12,745 nt of DNA, taken from Allobranchiibius sp038199265. Lineage in GTDB: Bacteria > Actinomycetota > Actinomycetes > Actinomycetales > Dermatophilaceae. Location of the stretch: NCBI GenBank assembly GCA_038199265.1, contig JBBPZD010000249.1:1-12745 (forward strand), written 5' to 3'. Under the pieces are notes generated by a model. That model did not search any database, was not told where the DNA came from, and saw nothing but the letters and a program-made list of their open reading frames with translations. Shown piece by piece: positions 1 through 6,964 of the stretch. Both the position numbers and the translations under genes were made by a program. Position 1 is the stretch's first letter. Each line of letters opens with the position of its first letter.

Positions 1-897
1 CAAGGCATCGATATAGAACAGGCCTCCCGTGAACTGGGCGTTCCTCGTGACCAGATCGAGGCAGATCTCAACCTGCTCTTCGTCTGTGGCACTCCGGGCC
101 ACATGCCCGATGACCTGATCGAAGCGGAATGGGAAGAGGGCCGGGTTTATCTGCGAAATGCCGACACCATCGCCCGCCCGTTACGTCTGGGCATCGACGA
201 GGCCACCGCGCTGATCGTCGGGTTGCGCACGCTGGCGGCTGTCCCGGGGTTGGGGGAGCGCGATGCGCTGGATCGGGCCTTGGCCAAACTGACCGAGGCG
301 ACCGGTGAGAGCGCGCAGGCATCCAGCCGAGTGCGGGTGACTCTGACCGGATCGGCCACGGACGAGACATTGACCCGGTCACGCGAAGCTCTGCGTGACC
401 ACCGCCGTGTGCACTTGCGCTACCTGGTTGCCACTCGCGACGAGGCCACCGAACGCGATGTCGATCCCATGCGGGTTCTCAGTCTGGATGGGCACTGGTA
501 CCTCGAGGGTTGGTGCCACAGGGCTCAGGACGTGCGGTTGTTCCGACTCGACAGGATCGACACCATCGAGGTGCTGAACGCCGACGGAACGCCACCCGCA
601 CACGCTCGGGTCCGCGATTTGGACGCCGACATGTTCACCCCCGCCCCTGATGATCTGCAGGTCACTCTGAGCCTCGCGCCGGAGGCGGCGTGGGTCGCGG
701 AGTACTACCCGGTGCAGGACCGGGTCAAACGAGCCGACGGAGGGTTGACCGTCAGTCTCCGCACGGCAGACATCACCTGGATACGCAACCTGGTGTGGCG
801 CTTGGCCGGGGGGGCAACGGTGTTGCATCCGGCGTCTCTACGCGATCAGGTACGGGCTGGGGCGGAGGAAGCCCTCGCCGCCTACGAAGTCGACTGA
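1..897 (+). CDS. pafC: PafC, WYL-domain transcriptional regulator (5' end cut off by window)
   Basis: The frame is open from base 1, so the gene begins before the window; 298 residues are visible. The first ATG (103) is internal, because the residues before it (LNLLFVCGTPGH) belong to the conserved PafB/PafC core. A WYL domain follows, with the motif HWYLEGWC at visible residues 165-172 and the basic stretch RLFRLDRID just after it. The C-terminal part resembles the WCX extension. In actinobacteria PafB and PafC form a regulator that activates the LexA-independent DNA-damage response, and WYL domains are thought to sense nucleic acid ligands. The call as PafC rather than PafB rests on position: PafC is usually second in the pafABC cluster and is followed by tatA, as here. 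The N-terminal DNA-binding helix-turn-helix lies mostly outside the window. Confidence 0.9.
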   Translation, partial: QGIDIEQASRELGVPRDQIEADLNLLFVCGTPGHMPDDLIEAEWEEGRVYLRNADTIARPLRLGIDEATALIVGLRTLAAVPGLGERDALDRALAKLTEATGESAQASSRVRVTLTGSATDETLTRSREALRDHRRVHLRYLVATRDEATERDVDPMRVLSLDGHWYLEGWCHRAQDVRLFRLDRIDTIEVLNADGTPPAHARVRDLDADMFTPAPDDLQVTLSLAPEAAWVAEYYPVQDRVKRADGGLTVSLRTADITWIRNLVWRLAGGATVLHPASLRDQVRAGAEEALAAYEVD

Positions 898-948
898 ACC
901 TGCGCATTTGCTAGCCGGTGCGTTCGCGGTTCACCCAGCTTGGTCGAG

Positions 949-954
949 TAGACT
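949..954 (+). promoter_or_regulatory. Possible -10 element for the tatA-tatC operon
   Basis: TAGACT in the 96-bp gap between pafC and tatA fits the actinobacterial TANNNT -10 pattern. It would put transcription start near base 961 and give a leader of about 33 bases. No good -35 sits at the right distance. An alternative pair is TTGGTC (940-945) with TGTACA (964-969), 18 bases apart. The gap itself suggests that tatA can be transcribed separately from pafC. Confidence 0.3.
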
Positions 955-993
955 GGGATCTGCTGTACAAACTCAACTTGAAGGATTCCGCTC

Positions 994-1287
994 ATGCGTG
1001 GTGCAGTTCAGCCGTGGCACATCCTCATTCTCGTCATTGTCCTTTTGGTTTTGTTCGGCTGGAAAAAGTTGCCCGACATGACCCGGAGCTTCGGACGTTC
1101 CGCTCGAATTCTTCGCTCAGAGATGGATGAGATGAAGAACGACCGTAAGTCTGAGGGCGCGGACCAGACGGTGAGCGGGCAAACGCACAGTGCCAATAAC
1201 GCCACCCCCGCCGCTTCGACTCCTGCAGTCCCAGTGGAGCACGACATCCCCACCGCAAATCCTGCTGACCGCAATACTCCTGCCTGA
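994..1287 (+). CDS. tatA: TatA, twin-arginine translocase pore subunit
   Basis: This 97-residue protein builds the pore of the twin-arginine export system, which moves folded proteins across the cytoplasmic membrane. It has a short N-terminal membrane helix (about residues 8-21), the hinge FGWKKLP (21-27), and an amphipathic helix running to about residue 47 (SARILRSEMDEMK). The tail is hydrophilic and rich in Ala, Thr and Pro. This is the standard TatA layout and closely matches mycobacterial TatA. The start is supported by GAAGGA (980-985) eight bases before ATG. tatC begins 28 bases after the stop, so the two are very likely co-transcribed. Base composition is lower in GC than the neighbours: the row 1021-1080 counts 27 of 60. 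No tatB is seen here; in actinobacteria it usually lies elsewhere. Confidence 0.93.
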   Translation: MRGAVQPWHILILVIVLLVLFGWKKLPDMTRSFGRSARILRSEMDEMKNDRKSEGADQTVSGQTHSANNATPAASTPAVPVEHDIPTANPADRNTPA

Positions 1288-1315
1288 CACCGGATGCCGG
1301 GGTAACTGACACTTC

Positions 1316-2137
1316 ATGGCTGTTCTGCGCCGTAAAGACAATCCCGAGGGTCGGATGTCTCTCGGCGAGCACTTTCGAGAGTTTCGCCGGAGAGCTCTTC
1401 TGGCTCTCGTAGCCGTTGCGGCGGCTTCTGTCTATGGTTGGATCAAGTTTCAGGTCGTCTATGACTGGATGACTGCTCCTTTGTACGAGGCAGCCGTGCG
1501 AAACAATTTTCCTCCGGGTGCGGTCAGTACCAATTTTGGCGCCTCAGTCAGCGATTCATTCAGTATCAAACTGAAGTTAGCGATGTGGCTCGGCTTCATT
1601 ATCGCCAGCCCTGTCTGGTTGTGGCAGATTTGGAGTTTTCTCGCTCCCGGCCTCACTCGTAAAGAGAAACGCGTTGGAGCGGCGTTTGTCGTGTGTGCTG
1701 TTCCACTGTTTCTGGCGGGATGCTGGGTCGCCACAATCACCATCCCGAACGCCGTTGATTTCCTCGTCGGACAAACACCCAAGGGCGGAACCAACTTCAT
1801 CGCCGCCCAGGCATATTTCGGATTCGTCACTAAATTCATTCTCGCGTTCGGACTGGCATTTCTGCTGCCCGTCTTCTTGGTGGGTCTCAACAGCATTCGC
1901 GTGTTGCCCGCACGAGTCATGATCAAAGGCTGGCGAGTGGCCACGATGCTGATTTTCGTCTTCGCAGCCGTAGCGAGCCCGAGCCCCGACGCGTGGTCGA
2001 TGTTGGCGCTTGCTTTTCCGATGGTGGCGCTGTACTTCGTCGCGGTCGGTATCTCGGCGTTCCTTGATCGGCGACGCAAACAAGCTGATCCCAAGGAGTG
2101 GCTCGACGTGCCAGACAGCCAGCCCTCCACGCTCTGA
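1316..2137 (+). CDS. tatC: TatC, twin-arginine signal receptor subunit
   Basis: TatC recognises the twin-arginine signal peptide and recruits TatA. The 273-residue protein has six predicted membrane segments (about 28-46, 89-109, 122-142, 168-192, 206-220, 227-247). The N-terminal signature MSLGEHFREFRRR (14-26) and the first cytoplasmic loop SFLAPGLTRKEKR (107-119), with Glu117 in the place of E. coli Glu103, are intact. The fourth membrane segment reads FGLAFLLP. TatC proteins from E. coli and mycobacteria have Glu at the sixth position (E. coli Glu170, context FGVSFE), but here it is Leu183. I chose ATG 1316 because the NPEGRMSL stretch before the internal Met14 is shared with mycobacterial TatC. 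The ribosome site is weak. GC is about 50-55% in the first half, well below the flanking genes. Confidence 0.95.
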   Translation: MAVLRRKDNPEGRMSLGEHFREFRRRALLALVAVAAASVYGWIKFQVVYDWMTAPLYEAAVRNNFPPGAVSTNFGASVSDSFSIKLKLAMWLGFIIASPVWLWQIWSFLAPGLTRKEKRVGAAFVVCAVPLFLAGCWVATITIPNAVDFLVGQTPKGGTNFIAAQAYFGFVTKFILAFGLAFLLPVFLVGLNSIRVLPARVMIKGWRVATMLIFVFAAVASPSPDAWSMLALAFPMVALYFVAVGISAFLDRRRKQADPKEWLDVPDSQPSTL

Positions 2138-2146
2138 TCAGAGCGT
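2129..2146. promoter_or_regulatory. Perfect 18-bp palindrome over the tatC stop, candidate helY operator
   Basis: ACGCTCTGATCAGAGCGT is its own reverse complement and contains the tatC stop codon (2135-2137). As RNA it could fold into a 7-bp stem with a GATC loop, but no T-tract follows on either side. If helY starts at 2165 as a leaderless transcript, the palindrome covers about -36 to -19, where a repressor would block RNA polymerase. I therefore favour an operator over a terminator. No known regulator consensus is recognised. Confidence 0.45.
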
Positions 2147-2151
2147 CCGGC

Positions 2152-2157
2152 TAGCCT
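2152..2157 (+). promoter_or_regulatory. -10 element for a likely leaderless helY transcript
   Basis: TAGCCT ends seven bases before the helY ATG (2165). TANNNT followed by six to seven bases and then the start codon is the usual signature of leaderless mRNAs in actinobacteria. There is no Shine-Dalgarno sequence in front of helY, which agrees with this reading. Confidence 0.5.
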
Positions 2158-2164
2158 TCGATCC

Positions 2165-4957
2165 ATGTCCAACCCGGCTTCCTCGCAGTCACAGCATGTT
2201 CCGCGCCGAGTAGACAGTTCGCACCTGCGGCGGTTCGCTGACGGGTACGACTTTCCGTTCGACGACTTCCAGCGGCAAGCACTGATGGCGGTCCAGGAAG
2301 GCCGAAGGAGTGTTCTGGTCGCGGCACCGACCGGGTCCGGCAAGACGCTGGTGGGGGAGTTCGCCGCGTACCTTGCTTTGCAGACGGGTACCAAGACCTT
2401 CTACACCACGCCTATCAAGGCTCTGTCGAACCAGAAGTACGCAGACCTCGCTGCTCGGCACGGCGCCGACAAGGTCGGTCTGCTGACAGGCGACTCATCG
2501 ATCAACGGCGAAGCACCCGTCGTGGTCATGACGACCGAGGTGCTGCGCAACATGATCTATGCAGGCTCGGACACCCTGCGTGGCCTGGGATACGTCGTGA
2601 TGGACGAGGTGCACTACCTCGCTGACCGCTTCCGTGGCGCGGTCTGGGAAGAAGTCATCATTCAGCTTCCGGACGATGTACAGCTGGTGTCGCTGTCGGC
2701 GACGGTCAGTAACGCCGAGGAGTTCGGCGAGTGGCTCGGAACCGTGCGCGGTGACACCGAATTGATTGTCGAGGAGACGCGCCCAGTGCCGCTGTGGCAG
2801 CACATGATGGTCGGACCGGCCGTGATGGACCTCTTCGTCGATGACGACGCCAGCGACCGACTTCGGCTGAACCCCGAATTGCTGCGTCGAATCGAGCAGT
2901 TCGACTCCAAAACCGACCGGCACGGTCGCAGGGAAGACGCCGGAGCACCACGCGGCCGTCGGGGGAAGATCCGGCACGGGCGATCCATCGACGGGCCTGT
3001 TCGTGCGGGTAGACCCAGTCGTGGGCCGAGCCGCGCCGAAGTCATCGATGCGCTGGACCGCAAGGGTCTGCTACCCGCGATCACGTTCATCTTCAGCCGG
3101 GTCGGTTGCGACTCGGCCGTCTCGCAACTGCTCGCCTGGGGCACCCGTCTCATTCCGGCGGTCGAGGGGGAGCGCATCCGCAAACTTGTACAGGAACGCG
3201 TCGCCTACCTGCCCGAGGATGACCTGGCCGTACTCGGCTACTACGACTTCGCCGAAGGCCTGGCACGCGGGTTCGCCGCACACCACGCGGGAATGCTGCC
3301 CACCTTCCGGGAGATCGTCGAGGAGCTTTTCACGCAGGGACGCATCAAAGCAGTGTTCGCGACGGAGACCTTGGCACTGGGCATCAACATGCCGGCCCGC
3401 ACCGTAGTGCTGGAGAAGCTGGTCAAGTACAACGGCGAGACGCATGCCGACATCACGCCGGGGGAGTACACCCAGCTCACCGGTCGAGCCGGGCGTCGAG
3501 GTATCGATTTCGAGGGCCATGCCGTCGTCCTCTACAACCGCGGCCTCGATCCGCACCAGGTTGGGGGTCTTGCCTCTACTCGCACCTACCCGTTGCGGTC
3601 CAGCTTCGTGCCGACTTCGAACATGGCCGTCAACCTCGTGGATCAGGTCGGTCGCCCCGCCGCCCGGGAGTTGCTGCAACAGTCCTTCGCGCAGTTCCAG
3701 GCCGACAAATCGGTCGTCGGCGTGGGCACGGCAATCCGCCGCAACGAGGAGGCCCTCGAGGGGTACGAGGCATCGATGCAGTGCAGCCGAGGCGATTTCC
3801 CGCAGTACGCGGCGTTGCGACGAGAGCTGACCGATCTGCAGAAATCTGCCCAGCGCGAGCGAGCTGCGAGTCGCCGCGCCGAAACGGCTTCGTCGCTGGA
3901 GACACTCAAACCGGGAGACGTCATTCAGGTGCCGTCGGGCCGCCGCCACGGCCTGGCCATCGTCGTCGCGGTCACCAAGGGAGGGCGCCGAGGCGACGCC
4001 GAGCCCCTGATCGTGACCTCCGACGGGCAGTCCCGTCGATTGGAGGCCGGCGACCTCGACGGGCCGACGATCGCCTTCACCACGATGCCCGTTCCCAAGG
4101 GCTTCCATTCCCGCAACTCCAAGGCGCGGCGTGACCTGGCAGCAACCTTGCGCGCAACTGTGCCCGAAGGGATGGCGGAGCGGGCGATTCTCTCGACAGC
4201 GCAACCCGCGGATGAACAGACTCAGACAGCGGTCGAAAGACTCAGGGCGCGGCTGCGGGATCACCCCTGCGCACAGTGCGAGGACCGTGAAGACCATGCT
4301 CGGTGGGCCGAGCGGTGGTGGCGGCTGCGTCGGGAGACCGATGGGCTGACCCGTAAGGTTTCGGGCCGGACCCAGACGGTCGCGGCAACGTTCGACCGCA
4401 TCTGTGACCTGCTTTCCGAACTGGGCTATCTGACACCCGATGGCCAACAGGTGACGGATGAAGGCAGGGTGTTGCAGCGCATTTACGCCGAGAAGGACCT
4501 GCTGGTCGCCGAGTGCCTACGACAGGATGTGTGGCGAGATCTTGATGCGCCGTCTCTGGTCGCTGTGGTCAGCTCGCTGATCCACACGGCACGACGTGAA
4601 GGCGAGGGCAGTTCGGCGAAGATCCCGAACAACGATGTCGCGCAGGCACTGGAGCAGATGACCCGACTATGGGCTGACCTGCACGACCGTCAGACGGGAC
4701 GGCGGTTGGCGCCGCTCGGTGAGCCCGATGCCGGGATTGCCTGGATGACCCACCGCTGGGCCAGCGGCGCCCGCCTTGAAGCCGTGCTGCGGGATTCGGA
4801 CCTGTCGGCCGGCGATTTCGTGCGCCGCTGCAAGCAACTCATCGATCTGCTCGATCAGATACACGACGCCAGTTCCGATCCGCAGATGCGACGCACGACC
4901 CGCGCCGGCATCGACGGCGTGATGCGGGGCGTAGTGGCCGCCGACCGAATCGACTGA
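2165..4957 (+). CDS. helY: HelY, DEVH-box RNA helicase of the Ski2/Mtr4 type
   Basis: A 930-residue superfamily 2 helicase. The motifs appear in order: Walker A APTGSGKT (54-61), Ia TTPIKALSNQ (81-90), Walker B with DEVH (147-150), motif III SAT (178-180), the second RecA lobe starting at ITFIFSR (306-312), FATETLALGINMPAR (398-412) and motif VI QLTGRAGRRGID (437-448). A basic, low-complexity linker (about 250-292) sits between the lobes. The remainder holds a beta-rich arch-like segment around 605-670 and a C-terminal DSHCT-type helical domain. Mycobacterial HelY has a similar length and sits in the same place after tatC. Relatives unwind RNA for decay or processing, but the exact substrate in actinobacteria is not settled. 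The start is set by the leaderless-type promoter 7 bases upstream; no ribosome site is present. Confidence 0.93.
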   Translation: MSNPASSQSQHVPRRVDSSHLRRFADGYDFPFDDFQRQALMAVQEGRRSVLVAAPTGSGKTLVGEFAAYLALQTGTKTFYTTPIKALSNQKYADLAARHGADKVGLLTGDSSINGEAPVVVMTTEVLRNMIYAGSDTLRGLGYVVMDEVHYLADRFRGAVWEEVIIQLPDDVQLVSLSATVSNAEEFGEWLGTVRGDTELIVEETRPVPLWQHMMVGPAVMDLFVDDDASDRLRLNPELLRRIEQFDSKTDRHGRREDAGAPRGRRGKIRHGRSIDGPVRAGRPSRGPSRAEVIDALDRKGLLPAITFIFSRVGCDSAVSQLLAWGTRLIPAVEGERIRKLVQERVAYLPEDDLAVLGYYDFAEGLARGFAAHHAGMLPTFREIVEELFTQGRIKAVFATETLALGINMPARTVVLEKLVKYNGETHADITPGEYTQLTGRAGRRGIDFEGHAVVLYNRGLDPHQVGGLASTRTYPLRSSFVPTSNMAVNLVDQVGRPAARELLQQSFAQFQADKSVVGVGTAIRRNEEALEGYEASMQCSRGDFPQYAALRRELTDLQKSAQRERAASRRAETASSLETLKPGDVIQVPSGRRHGLAIVVAVTKGGRRGDAEPLIVTSDGQSRRLEAGDLDGPTIAFTTMPVPKGFHSRNSKARRDLAATLRATVPEGMAERAILSTAQPADEQTQTAVERLRARLRDHPCAQCEDREDHARWAERWWRLRRETDGLTRKVSGRTQTVAATFDRICDLLSELGYLTPDGQQVTDEGRVLQRIYAEKDLLVAECLRQDVWRDLDAPSLVAVVSSLIHTARREGEGSSAKIPNNDVAQALEQMTRLWADLHDRQTGRRLAPLGEPDAGIAWMTHRWASGARLEAVLRDSDLSAGDFVRRCKQLIDLLDQIHDASSDPQMRRTTRAGIDGVMRGVVAADRID

Positions 4958-4997
4958 CGCAGCTGGACCTCGATAACCGTCGTGCAAGGATGCGGCC

Positions 4998-5540
4998 ATG
5001 TCCTTCTCGCCGAAACACCTCACTCAGGGTGAGCGCATCGAGCTCGAGCTGCACACACACATCAAGCATGTCGCCCTGCCACTGCTGATCCTGGTAACTG
5101 CGACTGCCGTAGCGGCGGTGGGCGCGGTGTTCTGGGAAAATCAATGGGGCCGGTTGGGGATCGCGGGGGTCTGGCTCCTGGTCGTCATCGTGCTGGTGTT
5201 GGTGCCGATCTGGCGGTGGCGCACCACTCTCTACGTCATCACCAACCGGCGACTGGTCACCCGTCAGGGAATCATCAACAAATCGGGGCGCGACATCCCG
5301 CTCTACCGCATTTCCGACGTGGCATACGAGAAAGGGCTCACTGACCGCATCCTCGGCTGCGGCACCCTCATCGTCTCGGATGCTTCAGACCAGTCGGGTC
5401 TCAAGCTCGATGACATCCCGCACGTCGAGGATGTTCAGGTTCGTCTGAACGAACTGCTGTTCCAACACGACAATGGCTCAGACGATGAAGGCACCTTTCC
5501 TCCCAGCGACCCGAGGGGCGACCGGCGCCGTTCTTCCTGA
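4998..5540 (+). CDS. Membrane protein with bacterial PH (bPH2, YdbS-like) domain
   Basis: A 180-residue protein with two predicted membrane helices (about 24-46 and 54-72) followed by a PH-like domain. The domain is marked by YVITNRRLVTRQG (79-91), IPLYRISDVAYEKG (100-113) and DRILGCGTLIVSDAS (116-130), which is typical of the bPH2/DUF304 family. The C-terminal tail is acidic and then basic, and probably disordered. The function is unknown; family members are membrane-anchored and the PH fold may bind proteins or lipids. AAGGA (4986-4990) lies seven bases before the ATG. The gene starts 40 bases after helY and could share its transcript. The following gene is convergent, so this is the last gene of the plus-strand block. 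Confidence 0.85.
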   Translation: MSFSPKHLTQGERIELELHTHIKHVALPLLILVTATAVAAVGAVFWENQWGRLGIAGVWLLVVIVLVLVPIWRWRTTLYVITNRRLVTRQGIINKSGRDIPLYRISDVAYEKGLTDRILGCGTLIVSDASDQSGLKLDDIPHVEDVQVRLNELLFQHDNGSDDEGTFPPSDPRGDRRRSS

Positions 5541-5549
5541 TCCGACGTG

Positions 5550-5582
5550 CAGCGTTCAACATCTAGTCGAGGTTGAGCGCTG
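5550..5582 (+). terminator. Stem-loop between convergent genes, likely terminator
   Basis: CAGCGTTCAAC (5550-5560) pairs with GTTGAGCGCTG (5572-5582): an 11-bp stem with one G-U pair and an 11-base loop. It sits 9 bases after the PH-protein stop and overlaps the stop and last codons of the exonuclease gene on the other strand. The pairing is better in the plus-strand transcript, because the wobble becomes an A-C mismatch on the minus strand. There is no U-tract, as is common for actinobacterial hairpins. Confidence 0.5.
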
Positions 5583-6492
5583 ACAGGGCACGCCGCAGCG
5601 GCGTGTTGATGTCGATTTCCGAGCTGATCCGGTTCAGCAGATCCCGGTCGGCGATCCTTGTTGGCAGCCGGGTGTCCAGACCATCGGGCAGTGGCACGTC
5701 GAGCGCGACGTTCACGACCAGCGGCGCAACGTCCAAATAGTCCGACGCAGCTTCAAGCCGTGTCCGGCGAGCACCCTTCAGTTCAGGATCGCCGTCTGCG
5801 ATCGCAGCTCTGAGCGTCGCGAGGTCGCCGTAGTGGGCCAGCAGAGCCGAAGCTGTCTTCTCGCCGATTCCAGCCACCCCAGGCAGGCCATCGCTCGCGT
5901 CTCCGCGGAGCATTGCCATCTCTGCGTAGGCGCGGCCGGTGGGCACGAGGTACTTCTCCTGCAAGGTGGACTGATCGATCAGGTCGGGCTCGCGAACACC
6001 ACCGCGCGCGGTGTAGAGAACCCGTACCGAGGCCTCGTCGTCGACAAGCTGGAACAGGTCGCGGTCGCCGGTGATCACGTCGACCGGACATACACCGAGG
6101 TGAGTATGTACAAGAGTGCCGATCACGTCGTCCGCTTCGTAACCGTCAGCGCCGACCCGCGAGATGCCAAGGGCTTCGAGCAGCGAGACGATGTAGGGCA
6201 CCTGCGGTGTCAGGTTCTCAGGCGAATCCTCTTCGACACTCGCACCTTCGGTCAACCGGTGCGCCTTGTACGAGGGGATCGCCTCGACCCGGAACGCGGG
6301 CCGCCAGTCGTTGTCCCAACAAGCCACCAGGTCAGTAGGGGAGTGATCGTTGACCAGAGTGGCAATCATGTCGAGGAACCCTCGAATAGCGTTGGTGGGC
6401 ATTGCTTCTGGACTTGAACGACGATCTGGCACCCCGTAGAAGGCACGGAAGTAGAGGCTAGCGGAGTCCAGCAGCATCAGGCGACGGGTCAT
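5563..6492 (-). CDS. Stand-alone 5'-3' exonuclease (Pol I N-terminal-type, PIN/H3TH)
   Basis: A 309-residue protein similar to the 5'-nuclease domain of DNA polymerase I but without a polymerase. Metal-binding acidic residues are visible: Asp9 (MLLDSASLYFRAF), Asp60 (ACWDND), the YEADD cluster (118-122), GDRD (142-145) and GDASDGLPGVAGIGEKTA (197-214), the last being the start of the helix-three-turn-helix DNA-binding motif. The conserved YKAHR (75-79) is also present. Such proteins act on 5' flaps or RNA primers; mycobacteria carry a homologue near helY. Two in-frame starts exist, 6501 and 6492. AGGGGA (6509-6504) lies only 2 bases before the first but 11 before the second, so I prefer 6492. 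It converges on the PH gene and diverges from the Lrp gene, so it is a single-gene unit. Confidence 0.92.
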   Translation of the reverse strand: MTRRLMLLDSASLYFRAFYGVPDRRSSPEAMPTNAIRGFLDMIATLVNDHSPTDLVACWDNDWRPAFRVEAIPSYKAHRLTEGASVEEDSPENLTPQVPYIVSLLEALGISRVGADGYEADDVIGTLVHTHLGVCPVDVITGDRDLFQLVDDEASVRVLYTARGGVREPDLIDQSTLQEKYLVPTGRAYAEMAMLRGDASDGLPGVAGIGEKTASALLAHYGDLATLRAAIADGDPELKGARRTRLEAASDYLDVAPLVVNVALDVPLPDGLDTRLPTRIADRDLLNRISSEIDINTPLRRALSALNLD

Positions 6493-6508
6493 GTGCGTCA
6501 TCGTCCCC

Positions 6509-6514
6509 TACAGT
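6509..6514 (+). promoter_or_regulatory. -10 element for a likely leaderless Lrp/AsnC transcript
   Basis: TACAGT is followed by six bases and then ATG 6521, the leaderless signature. The element also overlaps the ribosome-binding site of the divergent exonuclease gene (6509-6504 on the minus strand), so the two starts share one compact control region of 28 bp. Confidence 0.5.
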
Positions 6515-6520
6515 TCCCGC

Positions 6521-6964
6521 ATGGAGGAACTGGATGCTCGAATCGTCGCGTCGCTGGCTGCCGACGGACGGATGAGTTTCACTGACCTCGGTCGAGAGCT
6601 GGGGTTGTCAACGTCGGCCGCCCATCAGCGGGTCCGACGACTGGAGGAACGTGGAGTCATCCGCGGCTACCGCGCGATCGTCGACCACGAAGCCACCGGT
6701 ATGCCGCTGACCGCGCTGATCTCGGTAACTCCGTTCGATCCTGCGGCACCGGACGACGTGCCGGACCGGTTGCGTCACCTCACCGAACTCGACTCGTGCT
6801 TCTCGGTGGCCGGGGGTGAGAGCTACGTGCTGCAGGCGCGGGTCGCCGGCCCGCTGCAGTTGGAAGATCTACTGGCCCGCATCCGGGCGTCGGCTTCTGT
6901 CACCACGCGCACGACCGTTGTCCTCAGCACCCCGTGGGAAGACCGGGTGCCGGCACCCGAATAA
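6521..6964 (+). CDS. Lrp/AsnC-family transcriptional regulator
   Basis: A 147-residue protein with an AsnC-type winged helix-turn-helix (about residues 3-50, including LGRELGLSTSAAHQRVRRLEERGVIRGY) and a RAM ligand-binding domain (about 63-140, with the SVAGGESYVLQARV signature at 95-108). Length and sequence resemble mycobacterial LrpA (Rv3291c type), a feast/famine regulator that binds amino acids and forms ring-like oligomers. Target genes cannot be read from the sequence. Members often regulate neighbouring genes or themselves, so the divergent exonuclease promoter is a possible target. I chose ATG 6521 over the upstream in-frame ATG 6491 because the leaderless -10 is exactly spaced for it and family proteins start close to the helix-turn-helix. 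The last 41 bases overlap the ybaK 3' end on the opposite strand. Confidence 0.9.
   Translation: MEELDARIVASLAADGRMSFTDLGRELGLSTSAAHQRVRRLEERGVIRGYRAIVDHEATGMPLTALISVTPFDPAAPDDVPDRLRHLTELDSCFSVAGGESYVLQARVAGPLQLEDLLARIRASASVTTRTTVVLSTPWEDRVPAPE

Noticed and set aside
934..957. CCCAG-N14-CTGGG repeat between pafC and tatA
   Set aside because: Five base pairs over a 14-base loop is within chance expectation and it overlaps the proposed -10.
1459..2394. A 311-codon open frame on the minus strand across tatC and the helY start
   Set aside because: Its sequence is low in structure and rich in Arg/Ser/Thr. It lies antisense to two clear genes and crosses their promoter region.
3071..4447. A 458-codon open frame on the minus strand opposite helY
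   Set aside because: It shows no recognisable domain and is fully antisense to well-conserved helicase motifs. Long antisense frames are expected in GC-rich genes.
5833..6417. A 194-codon plus-strand frame opposite the exonuclease gene
   Set aside because: The minus-strand frame encodes the complete nuclease with all metal-binding motifs, so this frame is its shadow.
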